64,000 nt of DNA from Hyphodiscus hymeniophilus. Lineage: Eukaryota > Ascomycota > Leotiomycetes > Helotiales > Hyphodiscaceae. Every line of letters begins with the position of its first letter. Position 1 is the first letter of the stretch. The translations under genes and the position numbers were made by a program. This document shows positions 31,771-43,859 of the stretch, piece after piece. The stretch lies in NCBI GenBank assembly GCA_016508695.1, contig VNKQ01000008.1, forward strand, positions 1,860,001-1,924,000, given 5' to 3'. Under the pieces are notes generated by a model. That model searched no databases. It was not told the origin of the DNA and saw nothing but the letters and a program-made list of their open reading frames with translations.

Positions 31771-33451
31771 TCAGCTGAACCGCGACGGCGAACGACTTGA
31801 GCTGCCTCCACACCAGCAACCCGTATCGCTATCTTTCTCAACTTGAACCACAACATCCATTCCATGGCTGATGAGAAAAGCTCTCGTGCGTTCCCTCACA
31901 TCGTCCAAATCTGATCCTCGCGTTGCAATGACATGCATCACGCCTAATACTTGCTCACTCTTGCTGTCGGCGTTCTTGTCTCCCATCCAGAATCGTGGCA
32001 CGGAGTAGGATGCTACCCCTCTGATGTCGCTCACTCCAGAGAGAGTTTCACGAAGATTGTATTCGACGTCATCAGGTACAGTGAGAAGCAGTTTCTTTGC
32101 ACTACTCTTGATGAGTGGTATCGAGGACATGAAGATTAGGATCGCGATTATGCAGGAAGCTAAGGGATCCCAGCCGTTCCATCCAACAAAATGGATCAGT
32201 GCTGTTGAAACCATGACCGCCGCGCTTCCCATGGTATCGGCTAGGACATGGAGGTAAATACCAACCATATTTTCGTTATCGTGGGAGTGCGAGTGACCAG
32301 AATGCGCATGTGGCTTCGTCGAGGAATGATCACCATCGTGGCTATGATCATGGGAGTGTTCTTCGTGGGAATGCGAGTGTCCATGATCATGACCGTGTTC
32401 GTGTCCTGCATGTCCGTGGTGCCCAAAGCACGCCATGCCGACCAGGTTCACTGCCAATCCCATTCCACTGACTACGAAGAGTTCTGCTAAGCGTTTTGTT
32501 TCTCGTCCTTTTGCCAGCCGTTCTATAGCCTCGACCATGATCTCGACACTTATTAACCTGTTGAACATTAGTAGACGTAAAATCTGCACAATGGCGGAAA
32601 ACTCCATACATTAAAAAGACCCCATTCCCAAATCCCGATAGACTTTCGATCTTCCCAAACCCATATGGAAATCGTTCGCTGGGTTGCCACTTGCTAGCAA
32701 CGGATGCAAACAGACCAACCGCCAAAGCCAGGCAGTCAAAGAACATATGTATACTATCACTAAGGAGACCGAGGGAGTCTGTCAAGTATCCATAGAAGGC
32801 TTGGACCAGCATGAACGCAAAATTGAGACTGTACAGTTGTTAGCTTGTTGACCTTTGAGATTGGAGTGGCACAGCTTGCCTCATGAAGTAGAATATTCGT
32901 CGGGAGTCCTTCTCGCACATGATTGTATGAAGCAGTGGCCACCGTAACGCTACCGGGAGTATAAGAGCTGTGAATCGAGATCGTGGTTCCACCGACTTTG
33001 TATGAGAGCCATGGCTGTGGTCGTGATGCACAGGATGATCATGATCATGATCATGTTTTAGAACATTGACAGCGTTCAGTGGCGGTTCATAGGATGCTGA
33101 TTGTGACCGAGCTGGGAAGTGTTCGTAGGTTTGTTTCTCGAACGGCAGCGGCCCCAGACCGTTACTATGAGGCGGCGTCGGCAGGAAGTTCTGTGAAGGT
33201 GACGGTTGTCTTTCAGGAGAATGCGAGTGGTTATGTCCATGGTGAGGCCCATGATGCGTATGTATGTGCTCATGGGGTGGCTCAGAGTGCGAATGCGAGT
33301 GCAAACTACCATTCGACTTCTCTTGTCTCAGTGTCCCCGGTGTGTTTGCAGGATACTGTCGACTCGGGGCGAGGGAATGAGAGTGAACATGAGCATGACC
33401 ATGATGGCCGTGGGTTATGGCTGAAGCTGGCAGAGCATAGGATGAAGCCAT
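31771..33451 (-). CDS. MSC2: CDF-family zinc transporter, MSC2/ZnT7-like
   Basis: Three exons, 33451..32880, 32828..32610 and 32557..31771, give about 525 residues. The first intron (51 bp) begins GCAAGC and ends ACAG: a GC-AG intron, required to join FYFM to SLNFAFMLVQAFYG. The second (52 bp) is GT-AG. The N-terminal 150 residues are full of His-Ser, His-Gly and His-Asp clusters. The membrane part has the HxxxD zinc sites of TM2 (DSIHMFFDCLAL) and TM5 (HVLADTMGSAAV), with a second His-rich loop between TM4 and TM5, and a cytoplasmic C-terminal domain follows. Family knowledge: yeast Msc2 and animal ZnT5/7 load zinc into the ER/Golgi, supplying GPI- and secretory-pathway enzymes. The symbol is by family resemblance; orthology is not proven. 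It is divergent from ALG1. Confidence 0.88.
33034..33055 (-). repeat. ATCATG microsatellite inside the zinc transporter
   Basis: About three and a half ATCATG units encode an alternating His-Asp run in the N-terminal His-rich domain. Slippage here would change metal-binding residue number without breaking the frame. Confidence 0.85.
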
Positions 33452-33971
33452 ACTCGCGCCAGCTATGGTCGTATTCGATCGAGCGTTGAAGCTCGATGTG
33501 AGTTACCAACAACCCTCATGTATCTTTGCTTCGTCGCTTGGCGCGCTTTCAACAGCTTCTTCGGTAGCGGTGTGGTCGAGCAAGTGAGGAGAGCGATAAG
33601 CAATTTGGAAAGCAGACTTGCCTCTGCGCGGCAAACGATTGTTTGATTGTGGACAAAGTGAGGGGATTCGCAGATTCGCAATGGATTGACGTTGTCTGAG
33701 CAGAGCTCGAAGGTGAAGGTGGAGGGTGATTGTTACCCCTGGATTTGCCTCGATAGGCTGAATGTGCGTCAGTGCGCCTCCACAGTCGTGCAGCAGCGCC
33801 GATCTTTCAACTACATCAGCCACAACACCGAAACACTTCTATACTTCCATACCTCAACATGATCCACCTGAAATTGTTATTTTACATTTTGATGTGCTAT
33901 GGGAGCTGCAGCAATGTTGAACGAGGTTATCAATTGCTACTCTTGAGGTCACACCTCGAAGCAACGGTACA
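33452..33971. promoter_or_regulatory. Divergent promoter region, zinc transporter / ALG1
   Basis: The 520 bases separate two divergent starts. An uninterrupted minus-strand frame of about 106 codons (33503-33823) lies in it but has no recognisable features and probably corresponds to leader sequence. Confidence 0.45.
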
Positions 33972-35407
33972 ATGCTAGATCTACTTTTGACACTGGCTGT
34001 TCTAGCTTCGACAACGTTAACGGTCTTTCTTTTGATGTTACCGACTCGATATGTTCGACATTCTCCACCAAAAGAAACAACTACAAGCTCTGTCAATGAG
34101 CCCAAAATATCCGTCCAAGTGCTGGTTCTCGGAGACATTGGGCGCAGTCCACGGATGCAATATCATGCTATGAGTATCGCAAAACATGGTGGTCGGGTAG
34201 ATTTTATTGGATATCAAGGTATAAGCGCACATCTTCATGATGAGACTCTGCTAAGCTATTGTCAGAATCTACACTAAATCCGGGCCTCGTCGAGAACTCT
34301 TTAATCACAATCGTCCCGCTACAACCTCCACCGTCCCTCCTTCGCTCCAACACCTTACCATTCATATTCGCCGGACCATTGAAAGTACTCTGGCAGATAT
34401 GGAGCCTCTATTATACCCTTGGCTACCAAACAAAACCTGCCCGGTGGCTTCTCGTACAAAATCCACCATCGATACCTACTCTGTTCATCGCTCTTATAAT
34501 ATGCTTCTTCCGCAACACACACCTCATAATCGACTGGCACAACTACGGATGGACTATTCTTGCGGGTACCAAAGGACCTACGCATCCATTTGTGATGCTC
34601 TCGAAGCATTATGAGGCCATTCTGGGTAGCTTCGCACCGACTGCTTCATTTACTGTCACGAACGCAATGGCAAAGCAGTTACGGAGTAGACCATACAATG
34701 TCCGTTCTCCGATTCTTACACTCCATGACCGACCCGCAGCCATATTCCAACCGATTTCAAACAGTGAAGCTAGGAGAGCGTTCCTGGCCCGTATTCCAGA
34801 GACGAGTGGTTTCGCTGCGGCCATCATGGCAGGAGAGACAAAACTCCTAGTCAGCAGCACATCCTGGACACCCGATGAGGATTTCAGTCTTCTACTCACT
34901 GCACTCTGTCACTATGCCGAATCCACCGACAAGCTCCCTCCTATACTCGCGATCATCACCGGCAAAGGCCCCCAGAAACAAATGTACCTCGATCGCATAG
35001 CCTCGCTGACCTCCACGTCTAAGCTCCAGAATATTACGGTTGCCACCGCGTGGCTGACGGCGCAAGATTATGCTACGCTCTTAGCATGTGCAGACCTAGG
35101 AGTCTGTCTGCATAAAAGTAGCAGTGGCGTTGACTTGCCGATGAAGGTTGTGGACATGTTTGGAGCTGGCCTACCCGTTGTCGGATATGCCGCCTATGAA
35201 AGCTGGGAAGAGCTGGTAAAGGAGGGTATCAATGGACGCGGCTTTACCAAGAGTGAAGAGCTAGCTGCGGTGTTTGAAGAATTGTTCGCAGATAGAGAGG
35301 GGAAGCAACTGGCGAGGCTGAGAAAAGGGGCCGTGGAAGAAGGCAGTAGGAGGTGGGATGAGGAGTGGGACAGCGTAGCGGGACGATTATTTGGACTCTG
35401 TGACTAG
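33972..35407 (+). CDS. ALG1: Chitobiosyldiphosphodolichol beta-1,4-mannosyltransferase
   Basis: Two exons, 33972..34218 and 34266..35407, with a 47-bp intron (GTATAA..GTCAG) give about 462 residues. The N-terminus is a single hydrophobic anchor (LLLTLAVLASTTLTVFLLML). Characteristic ALG1 elements follow: VLVLGDIGRSPRMQYHAMS, VDFIGYQ, VQNPPSIPT, LIIDWHNYGWTIL, SSTSWTPDEDF, and the GT-B donor-site stretch GVCLHKSSSGVDLPMKVVDM, then FGAGLPV. Family knowledge: the enzyme adds the first mannose to GlcNAc2-PP-dolichol on the cytosolic ER face, an essential step of N-glycosylation. The start was chosen as the first ATG that keeps the membrane anchor. It is flanked by zinc transporter and E2 genes that also serve the secretory pathway, though co-regulation is only a guess. 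Confidence 0.95.
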
Positions 35408-36010
35408 ATGATCAATCTCATATACAGTACTGGTTGTGGAATTCTTGCGGTGAAAGGAAGTCGGCGCAAGGTTTTGTTGCTCGTCGTACCGGCAAAGCTT
35501 TTATCCTCGGTGGCACAACATCGACAATCGCATCGACAATCGAGTCAATTTATTCCTGAACTCCACTCCCTCAGAGATGATTTGCAGATACAACCCTCGA
35601 AAATTCGATGGCCTCTGTTGCATGCGCCCATTGGGTTTCATTCAGGTCTCGGTATGATTCACACGCATGTGATATATGCCTCCCTTCCACTAACCCCACA
35701 TTCGCTCGACACGAAGCTGTACATAGAACTTACTGTGAAGCTATATTGGAGAACATTTCAAGCAGGGCCGGCCGAGGGAGTTACTGGTTATTGAATTTGG
35801 TTCGTAGATGGCTCCTAACCCGTCGCTGAAAGATGCCCGCTGGAATGCCATCTATGCCACCCATCGCCTACCAGTATGCATGCACCGGACCCCAAAACAC
35901 CTTCGTGAGAGCTTCATAATTCATTGAGATACCGTCGTTCTCCTTAGGTAACGTTCATGTTCCTTAGCGCCGAGGGTCCTGTTCCCTCCCTTAGCAGCGC
36001 CCCTCAAACC
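35408..36010. other. Convergent intergenic region
   Basis: 3' ends of ALG1 and the E2 gene. A frame of 128 codons follows ALG1 directly, but its composition is not protein-like. Confidence 0.45.
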
Positions 36011-36628
36011 TCAATCCTCACCCAGACTCTCCCTGACAACCCTCCTACACCGTCTCTTAAACTCCTTGGCATCAGCGCCACCCACCTTCTCCTCCCTCCA
36101 GAGTCTCGCCGCTTCCACATTCGCTGGGCTCTCATCGTTCGGACTATGCAGCAGGCTGATCACGCTCACCAATATCGATTCGGGCGTCTGTACCGGGGAC
36201 CAGCGCTCGGCGGCCGATTCGTAGCCGTACTGGTCATCTTCGGGAGGGTGTAAGATGGAGATGCAGAGGAGGCCGGAAGGGTAGACGTTCGGATGGAATG
36301 GGATGGGCGATTTGAATGTCAGTGAGGGTGGCATATGTGGGTAGTTTGAAGGGAAGGAGAGGTGGCACCGGAAATTGCCTCCTGTAGAAAGGTTAGCACG
36401 AGTTTAGGCACCTCCCTGGAGCCCAGGAAATGAAGGAGTGGGGACAGAAGGGGATTCCACAAACATGCCTCCATAGTATTTGCAGTCATCACTAATCATG
36501 AGCATAACATCCCACTCGAAAACATTGTTGTTGATCAGCCCGCAAGAGATTCCCGGGAGGTTCTTCGCTGTGTTTATTTCCTTTAACTGTCGAGACAGCA
36601 GACCCGCCGCAGCGGAACTGTGCGCCAT
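36011..36628 (-). CDS. UBC7: Ubiquitin-conjugating enzyme E2, UBC7/UBE2G type
   Basis: Two exons, 36628..36469 and 36381..36011, give about 176 residues. The 87-bp intron starts GCATGT and ends CTACAG, a GC-AG intron; it joins KYYGG to GNFRCHLSFPSNYP with exactly the spacing of known UBC7 proteins, and no GT donor gives the right phase without an insertion. The active-site cysteine is Cys93 in the HPNVYPSG-LLCISIL element. The acidic loop insertion after it (HPPEDDQYGYESAAERWSPVQ, given here for position only: residues 97-117) is diagnostic of the Ubc7/UBE2G and Cdc34 groups. Family knowledge: Ubc7 acts in ER-associated degradation with the Cue1 and Hrd1/Doa10 ligases. A further upstream exon is possible but not needed. 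Confidence 0.9.
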
Positions 36629-38984
36629 GGTTGACTCTGCGTATAGACTCGATGTGCAACTGAGTGTGCGAGAATAAAACTTTTGGTGCAGGGACGGTGG
36701 CAGCTTTACAGCTTATCCTCGAAGATGTACCGGTCGACACCGAGATGAAAAAGGCTCAAGTTTCCAAACGTTCTATCTCAGCGGAAGGTTCGAGTCTGTC
36801 TGGCAGAGTCAGAGGTCTCGAGAGGTGAGCGTTGAAGAATGGGTGATTTCGTGGGTGGTGCTTGTAATCAAGAACTCGCCGAAGAGCGTTGGCCGATAGA
36901 CAGGAGGCTTGTAGACAATGGATGATTCCAAAACATGGATCGCGGAGGTAATCAACGGTGGAGCAGAGGATTTCGGAGGGTCTTCGGGAGAGTTGTCGAG
37001 GATGGTGGTGTCTCACGAGGTCAATTGTTGTTGACGGAGTACGGTACGGGCGAGGCGCTCCACCTTGGAGAACCGAGAACCGCCACACCTGGTCCCGCAT
37101 TCCACTCTTCAACATCACGACAACAAGAGCCCATGACTTTTGATTTATCCCCTCTCTTCAAGCTGAGAGATGAGCATGCTTCCTGATATTGAGCTCTACC
37201 GTCCAGTGGCGCTGATGTTCGAAGTCTTAATATTCATGCTAGGCCACAACTTTCATAAGCGTTAAAGTCTACCCATTCAATTAAGCTACCGTACATTACA
37301 TACAACTCTGTACGAACTTATATATCGGGTACACCGAGAGAATACGGAAACGGCTGGCTGTAATCGTCAATCTGGCCACCATCACAGCAAGCTTGAGTTT
37401 TTAACACACCACCAAATGGAGTCTGGAAGTTGTGTTGCGGGCAGTTCTTCCCAAGGAGCTTACCAATTGCTCTCAGTACGTGTGTATTAATGATGTTCTG
37501 TACCGTAGGGAAGTTGCCGTAATGATCACGACCGAGCAAGAGCATGACTCGGTGCATGCAAAAACCTACCCCAGTGGTGAATGGTGAAATATGACCTCAG
37601 TACTCGACCAATTATCTATATTCAGCCTCAATTACAACCACTTGGAGCACAACCAATCAGTGTTGGCTGGTCTCGGTCATCTGGTGGACGAGCATTCACA
37701 CTTGTCCTCGATATAAAATCTACTGTTAAATAAATGACCGCTCATTCAGAGATGACATCAATCTGTCAATATATTTGGCTACGAAGAGTGTGATCATAGC
37801 CATTCAACAAACAATAAGATATGCTTTAGACTACAGCTGGCCTTCTTCCAAGAAGCTGATAATACTGATTCGAAATAAAATGGAGCGCTGCCGAACATGC
37901 TACGAGGTCAGAGCCTTGGTTTTTCATCCTGATGATACGGAGTAAGCGTCTAAAATTGGGAATATACTCAAAGACGTAGGGAATGGCAATTTTGTCATTA
38001 TCTCCATCCAGCATATTCGGAGCCCATTGCGCTACTTCAGTCCTGGTCGCTCACTGAAAGCATTCGTACCCGGGCTCATCCTATCACGACGGGTTTCATC
38101 CTGAAGCGTGACCTGATTCCACTAAATCTTCGAGTCAAGTGGGGTCTGGTGATACAGTTCCAGAAACCTGCCGCAACTCATACCTGGTCGACAAAAACTT
38201 TGGTCACCTCCCAAAAGTCTGCAGCGAAGACGCAGTAGAGAAGTATCTGCGCAAAAAGAAGGTCTCGCCGGAGATGCCTGCGAATTTCTAAGCAGGAGCG
38301 AACTTAAAGGGTGAGCGCACATGAAAATTGCTGAGAAATATTGGAACGCAGTAAACACGTACAGAAGCGGCCATGCAAACAGATACAAGAACCAAGCCCC
38401 CGAGACTTTGCGGCAAGAGAAACAATGGAGCCAAGATAGCGTTTCCTTCGTTCTTTTCCGACAGGCTTATACCTCGTGCGGAATCCATTCAGGTTCATAT
38501 ACAGCATTGGTTTGGCGCATGTGGGGATGTTTTGTCTTCAGCAAGGGAAAGATCACCAGAACTGGTGCTCAAATACTGGGACAGGACTAATCTATGCCCG
38601 GTGAAGGCGATTGTAAGTCGCGATGTATGAAGAGGTTGGCAGCCGGCATGAGTCAGAAGTTTTCTTCTATTTCAGCTTCTTGGGATAAGTTGCCTTAAAC
38701 AAAAATGCGTAGTGGCATCAAATGCAACAGATATTCTATAGCGCAAGTCTCCGGTTTGAGAACTCGCTCTCACAACCTCTCCAATGAGCTACCGGGGAAA
38801 GCAGTCCCACAATGATGGGGTCTTTTGGCAGGGGCCACAGTGGGAGCCACAAGAGGTCCGCGTTCAGGTCGAATCTTGACCTGTGTTGACCGCGCACCAT
38901 ACGGCCAGCTTCGCCGGAGCCCGCCTCTTGCGTATCCTCGGGATTTTGCGTTCGTCTCTTCATTGTACTCGAATCAGTTCCATC
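36629..38984. other. Long gene-poor region
   Basis: Upstream of the E2 gene and downstream of the CSN12-type gene. A minus-strand stretch at 36756-37118 stays open for 120 codons, and an overlapping frame there also looks weakly protein-like. Minus-strand frames at 37318-37557 and 37826-38014 have fair composition. None has a family, start context or splice pattern I can defend. Confidence 0.35.
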
Positions 38985-40758
38985 TCAGCCGCTACCAGCA
39001 GGCCTCGCAATGCCACTCAGGTTGACTACTCCGCCCATCCCTCCTTTCCTCTCATTCCGCACCCACCCCGGGACGTCCGTCTCTCGTCCTTCGCGATCAG
39101 CTCTTGCTTTTATGACCTCGAAAACGTCGGGAAAGCCTGCTTTAAGTGGCCCACCCCTTTGCTTTGCGCCCAATATTGCGAATTTCATCTGATTATGACC
39201 AATAAAGCCGTGGAGGAGACCCTGCTGTACCAGACTTGCCACAATGGCCTCAATCTCAAGTAGATCCGGCAATCGGTTTCCAAATATTGTGCCCTGACGT
39301 GAGTCAAGTTGTTTCGGGTTACCACGAGAAAGAACTAGGTCAGGGGTTTTCATGAACATAGAGTTTGTATGTGTTCGTCCGGATTGCATCACGGCCATTG
39401 CATCGACTGGTTTCTCCCAACCTTCCAAGACCCTTTGGCAATACTGTGCCGCCGTAACAAGGTCAGCCAGATCTAATGTCGGAGCCTTCTTCGAATTTGG
39501 ATCGGAAGGGAACTGATAAGTGAGCAAGAACACTCGCCGAGCAAGAGATCTCCATACAAGTACCTCGCAGCGATGAAGTAGTGTAAGAAGAATGCCCTTT
39601 TGAAAAAACCACTTCTCATTCCCGGCCTCCGGGCCCAGCGACCTCTTGAAAGCGGATAAATCGCCTTTGCGAATAGCTTTAGATATGGGAGCGAACTTTT
39701 CAAGTAAGCCTGCTGCCTCTGGGCGAGACATTATGGACCGGGATGGAAATCGACCAAGGACCATGTTGGAGGATATGAGGTAGATGAGAATGAGGCGTCT
39801 TTGATTCAAGCATTGAGCATGGCATTGGTCGTAGGCAGCTTCTAGGCAGAGTTGTGCACGATAGAAGTGGTTATTCGAGAACAGAAAGCGTCCGAGATAG
39901 TAGAGGTATGTGACGCGCTGGCTGGCGGGGTATAGTTGTAGAGGAGGAGAGTGTTGGGATATATTCGTGAATAGCTGGTTCGCCAATCGAGTTTTTCGAC
40001 ACTTCATCCCCATTAGCTCTTGTAGATAGCGTGCATTACTTCCTTGCCTACCTGGAAGAGCAATTTGAGAACCAAATTCGCAAAAGAGTATATGCCAATT
40101 TTCTTCCCTTCTGGCTTGCCATCTCGCCCTACTCCATTTCGGTTGGTGCTTCTCTCCGTCAAGCACATTGTAAAGGCCCTTTGGATAGATTCTGCTGTGC
40201 CCTCAACCAGCGTTTTCCTTGACTCTCCTTGATCGACATTTGTAACCTTGCGCAGTTTGGCGGTCAAATCGGGTCTCTTATCTAGCATCATAGCAAGTTT
40301 TGCAAGACCATATGAGAGTTGGATGGCCGCTGGCAGAACAACAATACCGTGCGTGGCATTAGACAGAGCTGTGATGCAGGCGCTACAATCTCCGTTACCA
40401 AGGTCCCAAGAATCCCGAAGTCAACGTACTTGGCCAGCCCGCTCAATTGTGAATGAGTCTCCAGCAAATCTTCAAAGTCCACGTCTCTCCAATATTCCAA
40501 GTATTCTTTCATAAAGACCTGAAAACCGGGCCAAACATCCCCTTCATCGCTGTTGCTGTCTTCATTCTCTGGGATCAGGGTTGAGATCTTTTGTTCAAGG
40601 ATGCTGCTATCGAGGTACGAGGATTTAAGCTCTTGGCTAAGCTGGGCAAAGTTTTCCGGCAAAGGAGGTTCGACTCGCAGGTATAACTTCAATTCGGAGG
40701 AGTTCTTGGTTCGTAAAAGCTGCGAGACGCCGCGGAGGTAGTCGTCTAGGACCGGCAT
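38985..40758 (-). CDS. CSN12: PCI-domain protein, CSN12/Thp1/PCID2 type
   Basis: Three exons, 40758..40430, 40382..40052 and 40001..38985, give about 558 residues. Introns are 47 bp (GTACGT..TGTAG) and 50 bp (GTAGGC..GAAG). Both junctions restore strong family sequence: LSGLANACITALSNATHGIV, and KLLFQCRKTRLANQLFTNIS. Seen next: SPPLQLYPASQRVTYLYYLG and FYRAQLCLEAAYDQCHAQCL, typical of the helical part, and a C-terminal PCI winged-helix region (LPDLLEIEAIVASLVQQGLL, then HGFIGHNQMKFAIL). Family knowledge: Csn12/PCID2 proteins pair with Sac3-type partners (TREX-2 and related complexes) in mRNA export and transcription-linked processes, or associate with the COP9 signalosome. Some inserts make it longer than the yeast protein. 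Confidence 0.88.
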
Positions 40759-41448
40759 TATGGGATGTATGCGTGCTTAATTGGAAAATTATCCGTACAC
40801 TGAAATTTACTCTAAGGGAATCATTTCCTTGCAATTCTGTGTTGTTGAGGCCGCAGATGTATAGGGTTGTAAGTGCTTCGCGTCCTTACTGGTAAACCTC
40901 CTGGCGACGAGGCTGACAGGCGCTAAGATTGGCTCAGCTAACCTTAAATCTGCGAAATATTTCGTCACGTGAATACTTAGGGGCTCAGCTGTGGTGGGAG
41001 CGAATTTCTTTGTTATTAGGAATTAATACTTTTGACACTCTTCCGAGGTGGTGATGCGGGTGAGAGATGGAGAGATTGGGAGGGGGGTTGGAGTGGAGTC
41101 GCAGAGAGGGCTGTAGATTAAAGACTGAAGACTGCAAGAGTGTAATATTAAGATAGTGATATAGATAGGTAGTACGAAATGGAAGGGACGGCGTAATTGG
41201 GTGGGTGACTTAAGGTAGAGAATTGAAATGTCCCTGTTGAAGGCCTTTATATCGTGGTATATAGGGAAAGGCTATGCTCGTAAGTTTCCATGCCAAGGGG
41301 GACGAGGTGTATTATAATGTCCTATCACTTGGATTCCGAAAGCAGGCAAGCACATGGCACATATGTAGTGTAGAGATGACCAATACAGTAAAGGGGAATC
41401 ACTGGCATGAATTTGAGAACGCCTCAACAAGCAGAGGTAAAGACCACT
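40759..41448. other. Intergenic region, promoter of the CSN12-type gene
   Basis: Lies between the CSN12-type start and the P450 stop, both on the minus strand. Only promoter or 3' sequence is expected, and nothing else is seen. Confidence 0.45.
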
Positions 41449-43502
41449 TTACTTCAAATCCGCCTCGTGGAACCTCAACCTCACTCCATGCAACGGGCGT
41501 CCCGTCAGCGTCAGGTTCCAGACATCCTCCAGACCAGCCATGGCCGAGTTGTCCAACTTGTCGAAGCGCTGCAGGAGGCGCACGATAACGTATCCTGCTT
41601 CCGTAAGGGCGAACTGCTGACCCAGGCAGATCCTGTCTCGCTGTTAGCATTGAGGGGTTTAGAACGTTAGAGACGTGGAGGGGGATACGCACCGAGGTCC
41701 GCCGTTGAAGGGCAGGTACTCGAAGCCCGTCTTCCTCCCGTCCCAGCGCTCCGCGTTGAACTTCTCGGCATCGTCGCCCCAGAACTCCTTGGTCCGGTGC
41801 GTGGCGTACACGGCGTAGTTCACCTCGGTGCCTTTGGGGACGAAGATTGGGGACTTCCCGTCCGGGCCACCGCCATGAGGTAGCGTGGTGTCCTTGATAC
41901 TCCTTCGGCTGTTCAGGGGGACGGTGGGGAAGAGTCGGAGAGTTTCGTTCATGCACCATTGGAGATATGTGCATCCCTTGAGGCTAGCGAATGTGATATT
42001 CTTGGGTTTTTTGTACTGTAGGGAAGTCGGAGTCAGTATCACCTCTTCGGAGATTCAATTGAAGCTGAAAAGGGGTCAAGAGAAGTATCCCGTATGATTG
42101 AAAGGTCGGGAGGAGTTCAATCATATTGTAGTTTTGGAGACAATTCGAATGAGGAACAGAAAGTTCAGAATTACATACCGTTCCGAAGTCAGAGATGACA
42201 ATTTTCCTCAGCTTGTTGAAGACATCTGGATTTTCGCCCATCATCAACCAGAAGAAGCCCAAGAGGGAAGCAGTGGTGTCTCGTCCGGCCACGAGAATCG
42301 ATAGACACTGATCGCGAATCTCCACAGGGTCTTGCGTCTGCGCTGCTAGTCCGTTGAGGAAAATGTACTTCTCCTTCTCCCCAGTCTCAAGCGACTTCTC
42401 TTTCTTCTCCTGATCAAGAGCCTTCCTTACATAGCGGTTGATATAATTATGGCAGATTTTACAGGTTTCGGTAAAATCCTTGGTCAAGCCGAGAGAATAA
42501 AAATCGTTGAGTCGGAAAGCCCTCGAGATGAGGTCTTGGGACTTTTCGAAAGCGTTCACGAACGCTGTATCTTCCTCCGAGCCGCTCCGTCCTGGCAGGG
42601 CGCTCAATTGAGAATATGTGCTCTCACCGAAGAGAAATTCGCTCGCAGAGTCCATCGTCAGGCGGAAGTTGAGGGGCTGTATGTCGGTCGTCTCCGTCCA
42701 GCCGTCGGACTTGGTTGGCAGGGCTAGCATCATGTTCTGCAGGTGACGCTCCTCCAGATCTAGATCGCTGACTTGGTCTCGGGAGAATTGTGGTCGGAGT
42801 AGTGCCCGCGAATGTTCCCATGCCTTTCCATCTGCGGAGAAAATTCCAAGTCCTAGTCTTTGAGAAATTAGCCTTTGCGCCGCCTGTGAGGAAGGACGGG
42901 CTGATGAGAAGAGACCGAGAAGAGTCGAGTCGACTTACAATGGGGAGAAGGTGCCGAAACGGACCGGTCCCAGCTCGAAGTCTTTGAATTGAGTGGCAAG
43001 CAAGGCTTGGATGTTTTTTGGGTCGCAGGTGAAAAAGAGCCAGTTTCTCGCGATATGTGTCTGGAACGTGGTTGCTCTGAAGCCCTCCTGCTTCGACACC
43101 GTCTCGAGTCGCTCCATGACATGATGGGGAAGCTTGCCGATATTATTGCGCTTTATGATTTTGACGAGGTTGTAGATACCGAGGGGATCTACATCTGTTA
43201 TGTTTATCAGTATGCGTATTCGGGACCCGTTTTGGAAAAAGGTCAGGCATTGAGATCGCGTTTATCATGCATAGCAGTAACCGTGAGAGAGCTTGGCTTT
43301 TCATGAAAAGGCATTGTGAAAGAACCACGAATGAAATTCCGATATGAGAATAAAGCTTACCTGGGTAGACAGGCGCGGGTTTACAGCCCAGACTCTTTGC
43401 GAGCTTGTCCTGGTTGTACTTGGTCGATACAATGGTAACGATCTTATACAGGACGAACGCAACAATGGGTATAGCAGCCAACGAGACAATAGAGGAGGGC
43501 AT
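41449..43502 (-). CDS. Cytochrome P450, CYP52-type alkane/fatty-acid hydroxylase
   Basis: Five exons, 43502..43361, 43194..42939, 42857..42179, 42015..41693 and 41632..41449, give about 527 residues. Introns are 166, 81, 163 and 60 bp; two are long for this window. An N-terminal membrane anchor (VSLAAIPIVAFVLYKIVTIV) is followed by CYP52-type sequence: FSPLLGLGIFSADGKAWEHS, the I-helix oxygen site AGRDTTAS, the K-helix ETLR, RRSIKDTTLPHGGGPDG, and the heme loop FNGGPRICLGQQFAL with heme ligand Cys469. Family knowledge: CYP52 enzymes hydroxylate n-alkanes and fatty acids at the terminal carbon on the ER membrane, feeding beta-oxidation. In filamentous fungi members also act in lipid secondary metabolism, so the substrate is open. 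The upstream region borders AT-rich repeat-like DNA. Confidence 0.93.
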
Positions 43503-43859
43503 GGTGTTTTGGATAGGATAGTTATCTTTGTCAGAAGTAGGAGGTAAATGAGAAGATGGGGAAGATAGAAAGATGAAGGAGGGGGCCGAGGTGTTTATGT
43601 AAGAGGGGAAGAGGAAAGGGACATTTCTCATAAAGGATGGAAATAATGTAATGGACCCTGCAACATGCACCAGGAAGGTAAGAACTAAGAGAGTAGAACG
43701 TCAGCTATGGCTGCGAACAGGACGACGAAAACCAATGGGAGGCGGCAGATTGATGCGGGGATGTTCGTTTGGGAGCTTACATAAGGCATAAAGGGGGGTA
43801 AGCGGGAAGCGAGCTCGGGCCCGGGGAAACACTGGCCCGTTTATTAAGGCTCGCAACCA
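43503..43859. promoter_or_regulatory. Upstream region of the P450 gene
   Basis: Contains the promoter of the minus-strand P450 gene; A/G-rich on the plus strand close to the start, that is CT-rich in the direction of transcription. No named regulator site is recognised. Confidence 0.45.

Noticed and set aside
33503..33823. 106-codon minus-strand frame between the zinc transporter and ALG1
   Set aside because: No protein features and in the shared promoter region; could be leader sequence of the transporter.
36756..37118. 120-codon minus-strand frame upstream of UBC7
   Set aside because: Arg/His/Pro-rich, no family, and another frame in the same place looks equally plausible; not enough to call a gene.
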